Positions 11,061-21,352 of a stretch of DNA of 64,000 nt are shown here, piece by piece. Location: the NCBI RefSeq assembly GCF_024448335.1, contig NZ_JAMOHM010000007.1, positions 1-64,000 on the forward strand, given 5' to 3'. The position numbers and the translations under genes are program-made. Source of the stretch: Stutzerimonas frequens (GTDB lineage: Bacteria; Pseudomonadota; Gammaproteobacteria; Pseudomonadales; Pseudomonadaceae). The notes beneath the pieces are model-generated. The model did no database searches, was not told where the DNA came from, and saw only the letters and a list, made by a program, of their open reading frames with translations. Position 1 is the stretch's first letter, and each line of letters starts with the position of its first letter.

Positions 11061-11668
11061 CAGGCCACCTCCTGCAGCGAATCGCCGATGCGCGTGCTAC
11101 GCGGCAGGCCGAGCACTTCGCCTTCAGTGCAGAACAGTGCGTCGAGCCCACGCGGGAAGTCGTTGCGTGCGGCGCGCTGCTGCCAGAACGCCGGTTTCAG
11201 CGGCAGGCCGACCAGGCGGCTGCCGTCGATGCCCGGGCCCTGCCAGCTCAGCGCCGGGCCGCGGTCGAGTCGGTCGAGCTGGATCAGCAGCGTGCAGGAC
11301 TGGTCCGGGTAGCGCTCGCTGCCGTTGTAGAAGCCGGAGAGGTCGTCCAGCGCGGCGGCGTCGAGCAGGGCGAACATGGCCTCCTCACGCGCCTCGACGA
11401 TCGGGCAGCCGCAGTGAAAGGCCAGGTTGGCGCGAATCGCCGGGGTATCGAAGGCCGGCGCCAGCCACAGTGGTGTGTCGTTATCCAGCAGGCTCAGGCA
11501 CAGCGCGTAGCTGGCGGCCTGCAGATGGTCGATGGCGGCGACGCTGACCAGAGGCTGGCGCGTGCCCGGCTCGGACAAAGCCTTGAGCGCGGCGCGGAAG
11601 CACTTCTGCGCGTCCAGCACCGGGTCGGCGAATGCGGCCTGCAACAGGTCGGATGGGGCGCGATTCAT
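11060..11668 (-). CDS. phnH: PhnH, C-P lyase core subunit
   Basis: 202-aa core subunit related to PLP-transferase folds but catalytically inactive in known members; it is required for complex assembly. Recognisable segments include FRAALKALSEPGTRQPL and WQGPGIDGS. It overlaps phnI and phnG by one base each (TGATG). Confidence 0.95.
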   Translation of the reverse strand: MNRAPSDLLQAAFADPVLDAQKCFRAALKALSEPGTRQPLVSVAAIDHLQAASYALCLSLLDNDTPLWLAPAFDTPAIRANLAFHCGCPIVEAREEAMFALLDAAALDDLSGFYNGSERYPDQSCTLLIQLDRLDRGPALSWQGPGIDGSRLVGLPLKPAFWQQRAARNDFPRGLDALFCTEGEVLGLPRSTRIGDSLQEVA

Positions 11669-12114
11669 CAGTCTTCTCCTCGCAGCAGCGTGAAGAACTC
11701 CACGCGGGTAGTGGCGGTTTCGGCAGCCTTTTGCGCGGCGCGTCGGGCCTGCGCGGCGGCCAGCGGTTCGATCAGTTCATTGACCCAGCGGCTCTGCTGT
11801 GGGCCCTGTAGGTGGGCGTCGGCGAGCGCGGCGAGCTCGGCCTGGCGCTTGTCGCGGCCGGCGCGGTAGCTGTAGCCCGTGCTGCCGTCGGCCAGGCGCA
11901 CCACGCAGCGGGTGGCGCTCATCTCGCCGAGGTTGAACGGCGCACCGGTGCCGCCCATGCGGCCGCGCACCAGGGTCATGCCGATTTCCGCGGGGCGGAT
12001 CAGCTGGTAGGCGCAGTCGCGCAGGTCACTTTCGAAAGGCGCCAGGTCGGCGGCGCTGGCGCGGGCCAGCACGGCCATCCAGCGCTGGCGGGGGGATCGT
12101 TCGCGGGTGTGCAT
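11668..12114 (-). CDS. phnG: PhnG, C-P lyase core subunit
   Basis: 148-aa core subunit acting with PhnI in the first step of phosphonate activation. The start at 12114 (MHTRERSPRQRW) is preferred over the ATG four codons upstream because a GGAGA site lies just ahead of it. The family motif RGRMGGTGAPFNLGEMSATR is clear in the middle of the protein. Confidence 0.93.
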   Translation of the reverse strand: MHTRERSPRQRWMAVLARASAADLAPFESDLRDCAYQLIRPAEIGMTLVRGRMGGTGAPFNLGEMSATRCVVRLADGSTGYSYRAGRDKRQAELAALADAHLQGPQQSRWVNELIEPLAAAQARRAAQKAAETATTRVEFFTLLRGED

Positions 12115-12125
12115 GGGGTTCTCCA

Positions 12126-12833
12126 TCAGGTGGCGACCTGGTACTGAAAGCGGTCGGAACGGCTGGCCGAGAGGGCGATCTCCACCGGTCGCCCGGCGGC
12201 ATCGCAGGACAGGGTGAATACCGACAGCAGCGGCATGCGCAGGGGCATCAGCAGCTGTGCGGCCTCGTCGCGATCGGCCAGGCGTGCGCCGATCAGGCTG
12301 AAACGGCGCGTCAGCGGCAGGCCGCGTTCGCCGAGGTAGCGGCGCAGCGATCCGCCCTGGTAATCGGCGAGCCGTTCGGCGTGGCTGGCGCAGTAGCGGT
12401 GGCGGATCAGGCTGACCGGCTCGCCGTCGAGCAGGCGCAGGGTGCTCAGCTCGATAAGCGCGGCGCCTTCGGCCAGTTGCAGGTGGCGTGCCTCCTCGGC
12501 GCTGGCGCTGAGCTGGCGACGCGCGAGCAGGCGCGCCTCGGTGCGCACGCCGAGGGCGGCAAGCGCATCGCTGTAGGCGCTGTCGGCCTGCAGCGGATAG
12601 ACCAGCGGGCGTTGCAGCACCTGGGTTCCCTTGCCCTGGCGGCGCAGCAGGCGGCCTTCCTGTACCAGCTCGTCGACGGCGCGGCGCAGGGTGTGGCGGT
12701 TGACCGCGAAGCGGCGCGCCAGCTGCATTTCGCCAGGCAGGAAGTCGCCGATGCGATAGTGGCGCAACTCGCCGCGCAGCACCTGGGCCAGTTCGAGGTA
12801 GAGCGGTTCGCTGGGTTGTCTAGACAACTGCAT
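12126..12833 (-). CDS. phnF: PhnF, GntR/HutC-family transcriptional regulator
   Basis: 235-aa regulator with an N-terminal winged helix-turn-helix (MQLARRFAVNRHTLRRAVDE, residues ~37-56) and a UTRA ligand-binding domain. PhnF represses phosphonate or phosphate uptake genes in studied bacteria. Unusually, a perfect 14-bp palindrome falls inside codons 2-6 of this gene, and its core is repeated in front of phnC, pointing to autoregulation of the operon. Confidence 0.92.
   Translation of the reverse strand: MQLSRQPSEPLYLELAQVLRGELRHYRIGDFLPGEMQLARRFAVNRHTLRRAVDELVQEGRLLRRQGKGTQVLQRPLVYPLQADSAYSDALAALGVRTEARLLARRQLSASAEEARHLQLAEGAALIELSTLRLLDGEPVSLIRHRYCASHAERLADYQGGSLRRYLGERGLPLTRRFSLIGARLADRDEAAQLLMPLRMPLLSVFTLSCDAAGRPVEIALSASRSDRFQYQVAT
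12815..12828. promoter_or_regulatory. candidate PhnF operator at start of phnF
   Basis: GTTGTCTAGACAAC is a perfect palindrome overlapping codons 2-6 of phnF. The 10-base core TTGTCTAGAC recurs upstream of phnC at 15650-15659. It resembles the GTNTAGAC-type half-sites bound by HutC-subfamily GntR regulators. Binding by PhnF is inferred. Confidence 0.5.
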
Positions 12834-12867
12834 GGTTTTTTCGAGAGGCGCACGGCGCCTCGCTCCG

Positions 12868-13662
12868 TCAGATGAAGCGCTTGCGCAGGCGCTGGGAGAG
12901 CAGGTCGATCAGGCTCACCACGGCGATGATGATCAGCAGCAGGGCGGCGGTCTGGCCGAACTGGAAGCCGCGAATGGCTTCCCAGAGGATCACGCCGATA
13001 CCGCCGGCGCCGACCATGCCGACCACCGTGGCCGAGCGCACGTTGGATTCGAAGCGGTACAACGAGTAGGAAATCCACAGCGGCAGCACCTGCGGAATCA
13101 CCCCGAAGATGACTTCCTGCAGCGCACTGGCGCCGGTGGCACGCACGCCTTCCACCGGGCCCGGCTCGATGGCTTCCACCGCTTCGGCGAACAGCTTGGC
13201 GAGGACGCCGGTGGTGCTGATCCACAGCGCCAGCACGCCGGCGAAGGGGCCGAGGCCGACGGCGACGACGAAGAGCATGGCGAAGACCATCTCGTTGATC
13301 GACCGGCAGGCATCCATCAGTCGGCGCACCGGCTGGTAGACCCACCAGGGCACGATGTTCTCGGAGCTGAGAATGCCCAGCGGAATGGCGCAGACGATCG
13401 CCAGCAGGGTGCCCCAGAGGGCGATGTGCACCGTGGTGACCATCTCCTTGAGGTACAGCTGCCAGTTGCTGAAGTCCGGCGGGAAGAAGTCGGCGGCAAA
13501 GGTCGCCATGTTGGCGCTGTCGCGAATCAGCAGCAGCGGATTCATCTCCGCGCCTTGCCAGGACCAGGCCAGCACGGCTAGGCACAGGCCCCAGCCGAGC
13601 AGGCGCAACCAGCTGCGCTTGTCGTTGCCCGCGAGTGGCGGTGTGGTGCTCAGAGTGGTCAT
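12868..13662 (-). CDS. phnE: PhnE, phosphonate ABC transporter permease
   Basis: 264-aa inner-membrane permease with the binding-protein-dependent transport signature region ([20 protein letters not shown]) that contacts the PhnC ATPase. About six membrane segments are visible, including [20 protein letters not shown]. It forms the channel of the PhnCDE importer. Confidence 0.94.
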   Translation of the reverse strand: MTTLSTTPPLAGNDKRSWLRLLGWGLCLAVLAWSWQGAEMNPLLLIRDSANMATFAADFFPPDFSNWQLYLKEMVTTVHIALWGTLLAIVCAIPLGILSSENIVPWWVYQPVRRLMDACRSINEMVFAMLFVVAVGLGPFAGVLALWISTTGVLAKLFAEAVEAIEPGPVEGVRATGASALQEVIFGVIPQVLPLWISYSLYRFESNVRSATVVGMVGAGGIGVILWEAIRGFQFGQTAALLLIIIAVVSLIDLLSQRLRKRFI

Positions 13663-13690
13663 GTTCGGTTCTCACAAACGACACGGACGG

Positions 13691-13716
13691 GGGCGTGGCG
13701 CCAGCGCGCCACGCCC
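13691..13716. repeat. stem-loop between phnD and phnE
   Basis: An 11-bp perfect stem (13691-13701 with 13706-13716) closes on a CAGC tetraloop. It begins 9 nt past the phnD stop. No T-run follows on the minus strand, so it looks more like an mRNA-stabilising or attenuating hairpin than a full terminator. It would favour PhnD over downstream products. Confidence 0.65.
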
Positions 13717-13724
13717 GGCGTTGC

Positions 13725-14729
13725 TCAGCTGGCCTTGGCGGCGGCGTTCTTCTGCTCGCGCTCGGCCATGCGCTGCTCCAGCTTGGCCAGCTCGTCGTCG
13801 ATGCCCTGCAGCTTGGCCTGGCGATCGCTGTCGGAGAGCTTGCTGTCGGCGGCGACTTCGCTGCGCTTCTTGAACAGTTCCAGCTGGCGGATCGGCAGCA
13901 GCTGGTCGTTATCCGAGGCACGGAACGGAGCCCACTGCAGCGCGGCGAGAATTTCCTTCTCGGCCGGCTTGGCGCCATAGCTCATGAAGAACTCGCGCAG
14001 CCTGTTCTTCTGCTCGTCGCTCAGACTCTTGCGCCACACCAGCGGGTCGGCCGGGATCAACGGCGAGGTCCAGATCACCTTGAGTTGGGCCGCCTTGTCC
14101 GGCGCGGTGATCTCAAGGCGCTCCATGCCTTCGCTGTTGAAGGTGCCGACATCGACCTGCTTGTTTGCCACCGACAGCGCGTTCACTTCGTGGCTGCCGT
14201 TGAGGCTGCGCTTGAAGGCCTGGCTAGCGTCGACCTTGTTCTTGGCGAACACGTAGTAGCCGGGCACCAGATAGCCGGAGGTGGAGTTCGGGTCGCCGTT
14301 GGCGAAGGTCAGGCTCTTGGCGTTCTTCAGCACGTCCTCGACCGAGTTCAGGGCGCTGTCCTTGTGCACGATCAGATGGCTGTAGTAGCCCGGGCTGCCG
14401 TTCGCGGCGACGGTCTGGGCGAAGATTTCGCCGCCGGCGCGATCCACCGCCTCCATCGCCGACTTGTTGCCGTACCAGGCCAGATCGACCTTGTCGAAGC
14501 GCATGCCCTGGATGACCCCGGCGTAGTCGGGGGCGAAGAAGGCCTTCACCTCGTAGCCGGTCTGCTTGCTCATGTCGGCGAGGAAGGGGTCCCAGACGCT
14601 GCGCAGGTTCTGCGAGGACTCGGTGGAAATGATGCCGAAGGTGATGGTCTCGGCGGCCTGCGCGGTGCCGAACATCGCACCGGCGAGCAGCGTGGAGGCG
14701 GCGAGGGCGCGGCTGAAGCGTTTCAACAT
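13725..14729 (-). CDS. phnD: PhnD, phosphonate-binding periplasmic protein
   Basis: 334-aa substrate-binding protein with a signal peptide (MLKRFSRALAASTLLAGAMFGTAQAAE). The ATG at 14729 follows AGGAG at a good distance; an upstream in-frame GTG is less likely. The mature protein shows the PhnD pattern ITFGIISTESSQNLRSVWDP and GNKSAMEAVDRAGGE. It captures phosphonates for PhnE/PhnC. The C-terminal ~60 residues are rich in charged and alanine residues, predicted helical. Confidence 0.94.
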   Translation of the reverse strand: MLKRFSRALAASTLLAGAMFGTAQAAETITFGIISTESSQNLRSVWDPFLADMSKQTGYEVKAFFAPDYAGVIQGMRFDKVDLAWYGNKSAMEAVDRAGGEIFAQTVAANGSPGYYSHLIVHKDSALNSVEDVLKNAKSLTFANGDPNSTSGYLVPGYYVFAKNKVDASQAFKRSLNGSHEVNALSVANKQVDVGTFNSEGMERLEITAPDKAAQLKVIWTSPLIPADPLVWRKSLSDEQKNRLREFFMSYGAKPAEKEILAALQWAPFRASDNDQLLPIRQLELFKKRSEVAADSKLSDSDRQAKLQGIDDELAKLEQRMAEREQKNAAAKAS

Positions 14730-14777
14730 GGAGGTCACTCCTGAGGTGTGGCGTTGGTTGTCGGGTTGACCTGCGGC

Positions 14778-15608
14778 TCAGCCGTTGACCAGCTGCAGCT
14801 GACGCGGCTCGGCGCTGCGGGCGCGATCGGAGAACAGCAGGCTGGCGTCCAGATCGGCGCCGTAGAGATCGTTGAGCAGGTGGTCGCTGAGTGCCGCCGA
14901 GGGGCCGTCGTAATGAATGCGCCCGCCCTTGAGCGCCACGGCGCGGGAGCAGTAGCGCAGGGCGTAGTCGACCTGATGCAGGGTTACCACCACGGTCTTG
15001 CCGTCCTGGCGGTTGATGTCGGCGAGGATTTCCATGACCTTGCGCGCCGACTCCGGGTCGAGCGAGGCGATGGGTTCGTCGGCGAGGATCACCTCGGCCT
15101 GCTGGGTCAGCGCGCGGGCGATCGCCACCCGCTGCTGCTGGCCGCCGGAGAGGGTCGAGGCGCGCTGCGCGGCGCGCTCGGCCAGGCCGACGCGCTCCAG
15201 TGCGGCCATGGCCTGGCGCTTCTGCTCGTCGCTGAACATGCCCAGCGAGCCGCGCCAGCGCGGCATGCGGCCGAGAAAGCCGAGCAGCACGTTGTCCAGC
15301 ACGCTGAGGCGGTTGACCAGGTTGAACTGCTGGAAGATGTAGCCGATGTCGGCGCGCAGGCGGCGCACCTCGCCGTGCAGACGGCCGGTGGCCTGAACCT
15401 CGCGGCCGAGCACCTCGATGCGCCCGCCGGCGGAGCGGTCGCAGCAGGCCAGGCCGGCCAGGTGGCGCAACAGCGTGGACTTGCCGGAACCGGACGCGCC
15501 GATCAGCGCCACCATCTCGCCCGGCTGTATCGCCAGGCCCAGGTCGAACAGCGCCTGCTTGCCGGCGAAGGTCTTGTTCAGTCGCTCGACTCGAATAGCC
15601 GCATTCAT
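14778..15608 (-). CDS. phnC: PhnC, phosphonate ABC transporter ATP-binding protein
   Basis: 276-aa ATPase and first gene of the operon. Walker [10 protein letters not shown], signature [10 protein letters not shown] and Walker [12 protein letters not shown] are intact. It powers PhnDE uptake. The upstream region carries a candidate PhnF operator and a weak Pho-box-like array, suggesting control by both the local repressor and phosphate starvation. Confidence 0.95.
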   Translation of the reverse strand: MNAAIRVERLNKTFAGKQALFDLGLAIQPGEMVALIGASGSGKSTLLRHLAGLACCDRSAGGRIEVLGREVQATGRLHGEVRRLRADIGYIFQQFNLVNRLSVLDNVLLGFLGRMPRWRGSLGMFSDEQKRQAMAALERVGLAERAAQRASTLSGGQQQRVAIARALTQQAEVILADEPIASLDPESARKVMEILADINRQDGKTVVVTLHQVDYALRYCSRAVALKGGRIHYDGPSAALSDHLLNDLYGADLDASLLFSDRARSAEPRQLQLVNG

Positions 15609-15649
15609 GTCTTGCCCTCTCGTCTGCGCGGCCGGGGAGGTCGGCCAAC

Positions 15650-15660
15650 TTGTCTAGACG
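15650..15660. promoter_or_regulatory. candidate PhnF operator upstream of phnC
   Basis: TTGTCTAGACG shares its first 10 bases with the palindrome at the start of phnF and is near-palindromic (TTGTCTAGACGA, one mismatch from perfect symmetry). It sits about 42 nt upstream of the phnC start, where a repressor could block transcription. Confidence 0.5.
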
Positions 15661-15700
15661 AGAAGGTAGTCAGGCTCTGTTGCAGTCCCGCTAAGCGTCC

Positions 15701-15729
15701 GTGAACCTGCGATGACCATTCGGTGAAGC
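15701..15729 (-). promoter_or_regulatory. possible Pho box upstream of phnC
   Basis: Read on the minus strand, three TCA(C/T) cores (TTCAC, GTCAT, TTCAC) recur with exact 11-bp spacing, the spacing of PhoB direct repeats. Only the middle repeat (TGGTCAT) resembles the TGTCAT consensus well, so this is a weak candidate. It lies about 93 nt upstream of phnC. Confidence 0.35.
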
Positions 15730-15795
15730 TTCGACGGTCAGCGCAGCGGCCAGTCGGCGCACGCAAGGCTTTGCCTTCGCGGCGCGCGCCCCTAA

Positions 15796-16623
<828 letters not shown>

Positions 16624-16767
16624 TCGGCTCCAGGAGGGCGTGGCGTGCAATGCGCCGCGCCTGCTGCATGCCTCGCAAACCGGCCGTTCAGACATATCGT
16701 TAACCCAAGCGTAACGGTCGCGCCTGCTGCTTGATTGATGACCCTTCGGTCACCTCCCTACTGTGCG

Positions 16768-16792
16768 CTCCACAAGCGGAAAAACTGTGGAG
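16768..16792 (+). promoter_or_regulatory. stem-loop covering the mdcA ribosome-binding site
   Basis: CTCCACA (16768-16774) pairs perfectly with TGTGGAG (16786-16792), which contains the GGAG ribosome-binding site of mdcA, across an 11-nt loop. It could hold mdcA translation down, or the dyad may instead be a regulator binding site. A smaller TGACC/GGTCA hairpin lies at 16739-16752. Confidence 0.4.
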
Positions 16793-16797
16793 TCGCC

Positions 16798-18465
16798 ATG
16801 ACAACAACAATCTCCCCACCGCCGCAGTGGTCGCGTCGTCGAGCCGAAAAGGCCCGTCGTCTCGATCAGGTGCGCAGCCTCGCCGATGGCGTGGTGCTGC
16901 CCAGCGAGCGGATCGTCGAGGCCCTGGAACTCTTGATCGCCCCTGGCGACCGGGTGGTGCTCGAGGGCAACAACCAGAAGCAGGCGGACTTCCTCTCCCG
17001 CTCGCTGGCCAAGGCCGACCCCGGCAAGCTGCATGACCTGCACATGATCATGCCGAGCGTCAGCCGCGCCGAGCACCTGGATCTGTTCGAACGGCAGATC
17101 GCCCGCAAGCTCGACTTCTCCTTTGCCGGCCCGCAGAGCCTGCGCATCAGCCAGCTGCTCGAAGACGGCCTGCTGGAAGTCGGCGCCATCCACACCTACA
17201 TCGAACTCTATTCGCGCCTGTTGGTGGACCTGATCCCCAACGTCGCGCTGGTGGCCGGCTTTCAGGCCGACCGCCACGGCAACATCTACACCGGCCCCAG
17301 CACCGAAGACACCCCGGCGCTGGTCGAGCCGACCGCCTTCAGCGATGGCATCGTCATCGTCCAGGTCAACGAGATCGTCGACGAGCTGCCGCGCGTGGAC
17401 ATCCCGGCGAGCTGGGTCGATTTCGTCGTGGTGGCGGACAAGCCGTTCTACATCGAGCCGCTGTTCACCCGCGACCCGCGCCACATCAAGCCGGTGCACG
17501 TGCTGATGGCGATGATGGCGATCCGCGGCATCTACGAAAAACACAACGTGCAGTCGCTCAACCACGGCATCGGTTTCAACACCGCGGCCATCGAGCTGAT
17601 CCTGCCGACCTACGGCGAATCCCTCGGCCTGAAAGGCAAGATCTGCCGCAACTGGACGCTCAACCCGCACCCGACGCTGATCCCGGCGATCGAGACTGGC
17701 TGGGTGGAAAGCGTGCATTGCTTCGGCACCGAACTGGGCATGGAGAACTACATCGCCCAGCGCCCGGACGTGTTCTTCACCGGCCGCGATGGCTCGATGC
17801 GCTCCAACCGCATGATGTGCCAGCTGGCCGGGCAGTACGCCGTGGACCTGTTCATCGGCGCCACGCTGCAGGTCGATGGCGACGGGCATTCCTCCACCGT
17901 CACCCGCGGCCGCCTGGCGGGCTTCGGCGGCGCACCGAACATGGGCCACGACCCGCGCGGTCGCCGTCATCCCACGCCGGCCTGGCTGGACATGGCCATG
18001 CCCGGCGGCGAGGCCCCGGTGACCATGCTCGAGCGCGGCAAGAAGCTCGTGGTGCAGATGGTCGAGACCTTCCAGGAGGGTGGCAAACCCACCTTCGTCG
18101 AGCAGCTCGACGCGGTGGAGGTGGCGAAGAAGAGCGGCATGCCGCTGGCGCCGATCATGATCTACGGCGACGACGTCACCCACCTGCTCACCGAGGAAGG
18201 CATCGCCTACCTGTACAAGGCCCGTTCGCTGGAGGAACGCCAGGCGATGATCGCCGCGGTGGCCGGCGTCACCAGCATCGGTTTGCGGCACAACCCGAAG
18301 GACACCGAGCGCATGCGCCGCGAAGGGCTGATCGCCCTGCCGGAAGACCTCGGCATCCGCCGCAACGACGCCACCCGCGAACTGCTCGCCGCCAAGAGCA
18401 TCGCCGAGTTGGTGGAGTGGTCCGGCGGCCTCTACAACCCGCCTGCCAAGTTCAGGAGCTGGTGA
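16798..18465 (+). CDS. mdcA: MdcA, malonate decarboxylase alpha subunit
   Basis: 555-aa acetyl-ACP:malonate ACP transferase. It swaps the acetyl group on the MdcC thioester for malonate, starting the decarboxylation cycle. The start at 16798 has a GTGGAG ribosome-binding site. Family segments such as [17 protein letters not shown] and [15 protein letters not shown] are evident, and length agrees with known MdcA. Cytoplasmic; forms the decarboxylase with MdcC, D and E. Confidence 0.95.
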   Translation: MTTTISPPPQWSRRRAEKARRLDQVRSLADGVVLPSERIVEALELLIAPGDRVVLEGNNQKQADFLSRSLAKADPGKLHDLHMIMPSVSRAEHLDLFERQIARKLDFSFAGPQSLRISQLLEDGLLEVGAIHTYIELYSRLLVDLIPNVALVAGFQADRHGNIYTGPSTEDTPALVEPTAFSDGIVIVQVNEIVDELPRVDIPASWVDFVVVADKPFYIEPLFTRDPRHIKPVHVLMAMMAIRGIYEKHNVQSLNHGIGFNTAAIELILPTYGESLGLKGKICRNWTLNPHPTLIPAIETGWVESVHCFGTELGMENYIAQRPDVFFTGRDGSMRSNRMMCQLAGQYAVDLFIGATLQVDGDGHSSTVTRGRLAGFGGAPNMGHDPRGRRHPTPAWLDMAMPGGEAPVTMLERGKKLVVQMVETFQEGGKPTFVEQLDAVEVAKKSGMPLAPIMIYGDDVTHLLTEEGIAYLYKARSLEERQAMIAAVAGVTSIGLRHNPKDTERMRREGLIALPEDLGIRRNDATRELLAAKSIAELVEWSGGLYNPPAKFRSW

Positions 18466-19337
18466 TGAGCGCACTCATTGCACGACAGGCGCCGACCGCG
18501 GCCGAGCGCCTGGCCGATCTGGCGGTGCAGGCGCTGGTCGACGAGGCCGATCTGTCGCCCAAGCCGGGGCTGGTCGACCGGCGCGGCAGTGGCGCGCACA
18601 GCGATCTGCACCTGGGGCTGATGCACGCCTCGGCGCAGTCGCTGTGGCCGGCGTTCGCCGCCATGGCCGATGCCGCGCGGTGCGAAGGTCGGGTCAGCCA
18701 GGCGCTGCGTGAAACCCTCGGCCAGCTGGGCCGCGACGGCGAAGCGGAGATGTTGCGCGTCACCGCCGGGGTCAACACCCATCGCGGCGCGATCTGGGCG
18801 CTGGGGCTGCTCAGCGCGGCGGCCATGCTGGAAAGCGGCGCTTCGGCCGGCGGGATCGCCGCCAGCGCGGCCGCCCTGGCGCGGCTGGATGACCCGGCCG
18901 CGCCGCACAACCCGGACAGCCATGGCGCGCGGGTTTGCCGCCGCTACGGCGTGCTCGGCGCCCGCGAACAGGCGCAGCACGGCTTTCCCGCGGTCATCGA
19001 GCACGGCTTGCCGCAGCTGCTGGCCAGTCGCCGCGCCGGCGCCGGCGAGCAGAACGCCAGGCTCGATGCATTGCTGGCGATCATGAGCAGCCTGACCGAC
19101 ACCTGCGTGCTGCATCGCGCCGGTCTTGAAGGGCTGACCCGCATGCAGGCCGGCGCCCGCGCCGTGCTCAGAGCCGGTGGTGCCGCCAGCCTCGCCGGTC
19201 GTCGCCAGCTGCGCTTGCTCGATCGCGACATGCTCGCCCTCAACGCCTCGCCGGGGGGCGCCGCCGACCTCCTGGCCGCCACCCTTTTCCTCGACCGTCT
19301 GGCGCCGCATGCGCCGGCGCCGACTGGGAGCAACTGA
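18465..19337 (+). CDS. mdcB: MdcB, triphosphoribosyl-dephospho-CoA synthase
   Basis: 290-aa CitG-like enzyme that makes the precursor of the MdcC prosthetic group from dephospho-CoA and ATP. The family motif [19 protein letters not shown] is near residues 25-43, and [15 protein letters not shown] follows further on. The ATG overlaps the mdcA stop by one base (TGATG). Confidence 0.94.
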   Translation: MSALIARQAPTAAERLADLAVQALVDEADLSPKPGLVDRRGSGAHSDLHLGLMHASAQSLWPAFAAMADAARCEGRVSQALRETLGQLGRDGEAEMLRVTAGVNTHRGAIWALGLLSAAAMLESGASAGGIAASAAALARLDDPAAPHNPDSHGARVCRRYGVLGAREQAQHGFPAVIEHGLPQLLASRRAGAGEQNARLDALLAIMSSLTDTCVLHRAGLEGLTRMQAGARAVLRAGGAASLAGRRQLRLLDRDMLALNASPGGAADLLAATLFLDRLAPHAPAPTGSN

Positions 19338-19339
19338 AC

Positions 19340-19639
19340 ATGGAAACCCTGTCTTTCGAATTCACCGCCGGGCAACCCGCCCGCGGCAAGGCCCTGGTCG
19401 GCGTGGTCGGCTCGGGCGATCTGGAAGTGCTGCTGGAACCCGGCCAGGCCGGCAAGCTGGCGATCCAGGTGGTCACCTCGGTCAATGGCGCCGAGCAACG
19501 CTGGAAGAGCCTGTTCGAGCGGATGTTCCGCGAGCAGACGCCACCGGCATTGAACATCGATATTCACGATTTTGGGGCCACACCCGGCGTAGTGCGTCTG
19601 CGCCTGGAGCAGGGACTGGAGGAGGTCGGCCATGACTGA
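19340..19639 (+). CDS. mdcC: MdcC, malonate decarboxylase acyl carrier protein (delta)
   Basis: 99-aa acyl carrier subunit. The prosthetic group attaches to a serine; the candidate is Ser25 in VGVVGSGDLEVLLEP. Starts 2 nt after mdcB and overlaps mdcD by 8 nt. Confidence 0.94.
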   Translation: METLSFEFTAGQPARGKALVGVVGSGDLEVLLEPGQAGKLAIQVVTSVNGAEQRWKSLFERMFREQTPPALNIDIHDFGATPGVVRLRLEQGLEEVGHD

Positions 19640-20498
19640 TGTGTCCGCTAACACCGTGGCCCGTTTACTCGAGTCGCGCAGCTTCGTCGAACTCGGTGCC
19701 CGCCAGCGTGCCCGCGCACTGCTGGACGAGGGCAGCTTCCGCGAACTGCTCGATCCGTTCGATCGCGTCACCTCGCCCTGGCTGCCGAAGCAGGGCATCG
19801 TCACCCAGGCCGACGACGGCGTGGTGGTCGCCAAGGGCAGCATTGACGGCCAGCCAGCGGTGATTGCCGCCATCGAAGGCGCCTTCCAGGGCGGCAGCAT
19901 GGGCGAGGTCGGCGGCGCGAAGATCGCCGGCGCACTGGAACTGGCTGCCGAAGACAACCGCAACGGCATCCCGACCCGCGCCGTGCTCCTGCTGGAAACC
20001 GGCGGCGTGCGTCTGCAGGAAGCCAACCTGGGCCTGGCTGCCATCGCCGAAATCCAGGCGGCCATCGTCGAGCTGCGCGACTACCAGCCAGTGATCGGCG
20101 TGGTCGCCGGTTCCGTCGGCTGTTTCGGCGGCATGTCCATCGCCGCCGGGCTGTGCAGCTACCTGGTCGTCACCCGCGAAGCCCGCGTCGGCCTCAATGG
20201 TCCGCAGGTGATCGAGCAGGAAGCCGGGCTCGACGAGTACGACTCGCGTGACCGCCCCTTCATCTGGAGCCTGACCGGCGGCGAGCAACGCTACGCCTCG
20301 GGGCTGGTGGACGCCTACGTGGCCGACGACACCGACGCCATTCGCGCGCAACTGCACGAACTGTTCGCCCTCGGCAAGCCGCTGCAGCCGCGCAGCCGCC
20401 GCCACGCCTGGTACCTCCAGCGCCTGGCCGACGTCGACACTCGCACGCAGCTCGATGCCGCCGCCGTGCGTGCCATCTACAGAGGAGATGCCCAATGA
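19632..20498 (+). CDS. mdcD: MdcD, malonate decarboxylase beta subunit
   Basis: 288-aa carboxyltransferase-fold subunit that with MdcE decarboxylates malonyl-S-MdcC to acetyl-S-MdcC without biotin. Crotonase-like oxyanion glycine segments are visible (EGAFQGGSMGEVGGAKIAGA and GSVGCFGGMSIAAGLC). A GGAGGTC ribosome-binding site lies inside the mdcC end. Confidence 0.94.
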   Translation: MTDVSANTVARLLESRSFVELGARQRARALLDEGSFRELLDPFDRVTSPWLPKQGIVTQADDGVVVAKGSIDGQPAVIAAIEGAFQGGSMGEVGGAKIAGALELAAEDNRNGIPTRAVLLLETGGVRLQEANLGLAAIAEIQAAIVELRDYQPVIGVVAGSVGCFGGMSIAAGLCSYLVVTREARVGLNGPQVIEQEAGLDEYDSRDRPFIWSLTGGEQRYASGLVDAYVADDTDAIRAQLHELFALGKPLQPRSRRHAWYLQRLADVDTRTQLDAAAVRAIYRGDAQ

Positions 20499-21280
20499 GC
20501 CGTGGACTGAACTGGTTGCAAGCCCTGGCCGGCGGCCAGGCACTGGCGGGCTATCCGGCCTCGGTGAAGGTGGTCGACGGCACGCTCGGAGCGCGCACCG
20601 CCCGCTATATCGCCGTGGTGCCGGACGCCGAGAATCCCTTCCCGCGCGCGCGCAACGGCGAGGTCGGTCTGCTCGAAGGCTGGGCCCTGGGCCAGGCGCT
20701 GGATGAGGTGATCGCGGCCGATCGCGACAAGGCGGACAAGCGTGTGCTGGTCGCCGTGGTCGACGTGCCGAGCCAGGCCTATGGCCGCCGCGAAGAAGCC
20801 CTCGGCATTCATCAGGCGCTCGCCGGTGCGGTGGACGGCTATGCCCGCGCACGGCTGGCCGGGCACCCGGTGATCGCGCTGCTGGTGGGCAAGGCCATGT
20901 CCGGCGCCTTTCTCGCCCACGGCTATCAGGCCCAGCGGATCATCGCCCTGCGCGATCCGGGCGTGATGGTGCACGCCATGGGCAAGGCCGCCGCGGCGCG
21001 CATCACCCTGCGCAGCGTCGAGGAGCTGGAAGCCCTGGCCGAATCGGTGCCGCCGATGGCTTACGACATCGACAACTACGCGACCCTCGGCCTGCTCTGG
21101 GAAACCCTCTCGGTGGACAGCATCGAGCAGCCCTCGGCGGATGATCTGGCGCGTGTACGCGACTGCCTGAGCAAGGCTGTGGCGGACATTGGCGACAGCA
21201 GCGACCTGCGCGGTCGTCTCGGCGCGCCGAACCGCGAGGCGTCGTCGCGGGTACGCGAGCTGCTGCGCGCGCAGTGGTAG
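20495..21280 (+). CDS. mdcE: MdcE, malonate decarboxylase gamma subunit
   Basis: 261-aa partner of MdcD in the decarboxylase active site. The segment HPVIALLVGKAMSGAFLAHG is characteristic. The start overlaps the mdcD stop (ATGA), consistent with 1:1 production of the two subunits. Confidence 0.94.
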   Translation: MSRGLNWLQALAGGQALAGYPASVKVVDGTLGARTARYIAVVPDAENPFPRARNGEVGLLEGWALGQALDEVIAADRDKADKRVLVAVVDVPSQAYGRREEALGIHQALAGAVDGYARARLAGHPVIALLVGKAMSGAFLAHGYQAQRIIALRDPGVMVHAMGKAAAARITLRSVEELEALAESVPPMAYDIDNYATLGLLWETLSVDSIEQPSADDLARVRDCLSKAVADIGDSSDLRGRLGAPNREASSRVRELLRAQW

Positions 21281-21352
21281 CGAACACCTGACGCGGCCCT
21301 ATTCGCCACAGCGATCAGCGACTCGACAACAACAATCACGAGGAGGCTGTAG

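Noticed and set aside
13635..14744. 369-codon plus-strand frame opposite phnD
   Set aside because: Mirror of phnD, with no ribosome-binding site or family match.
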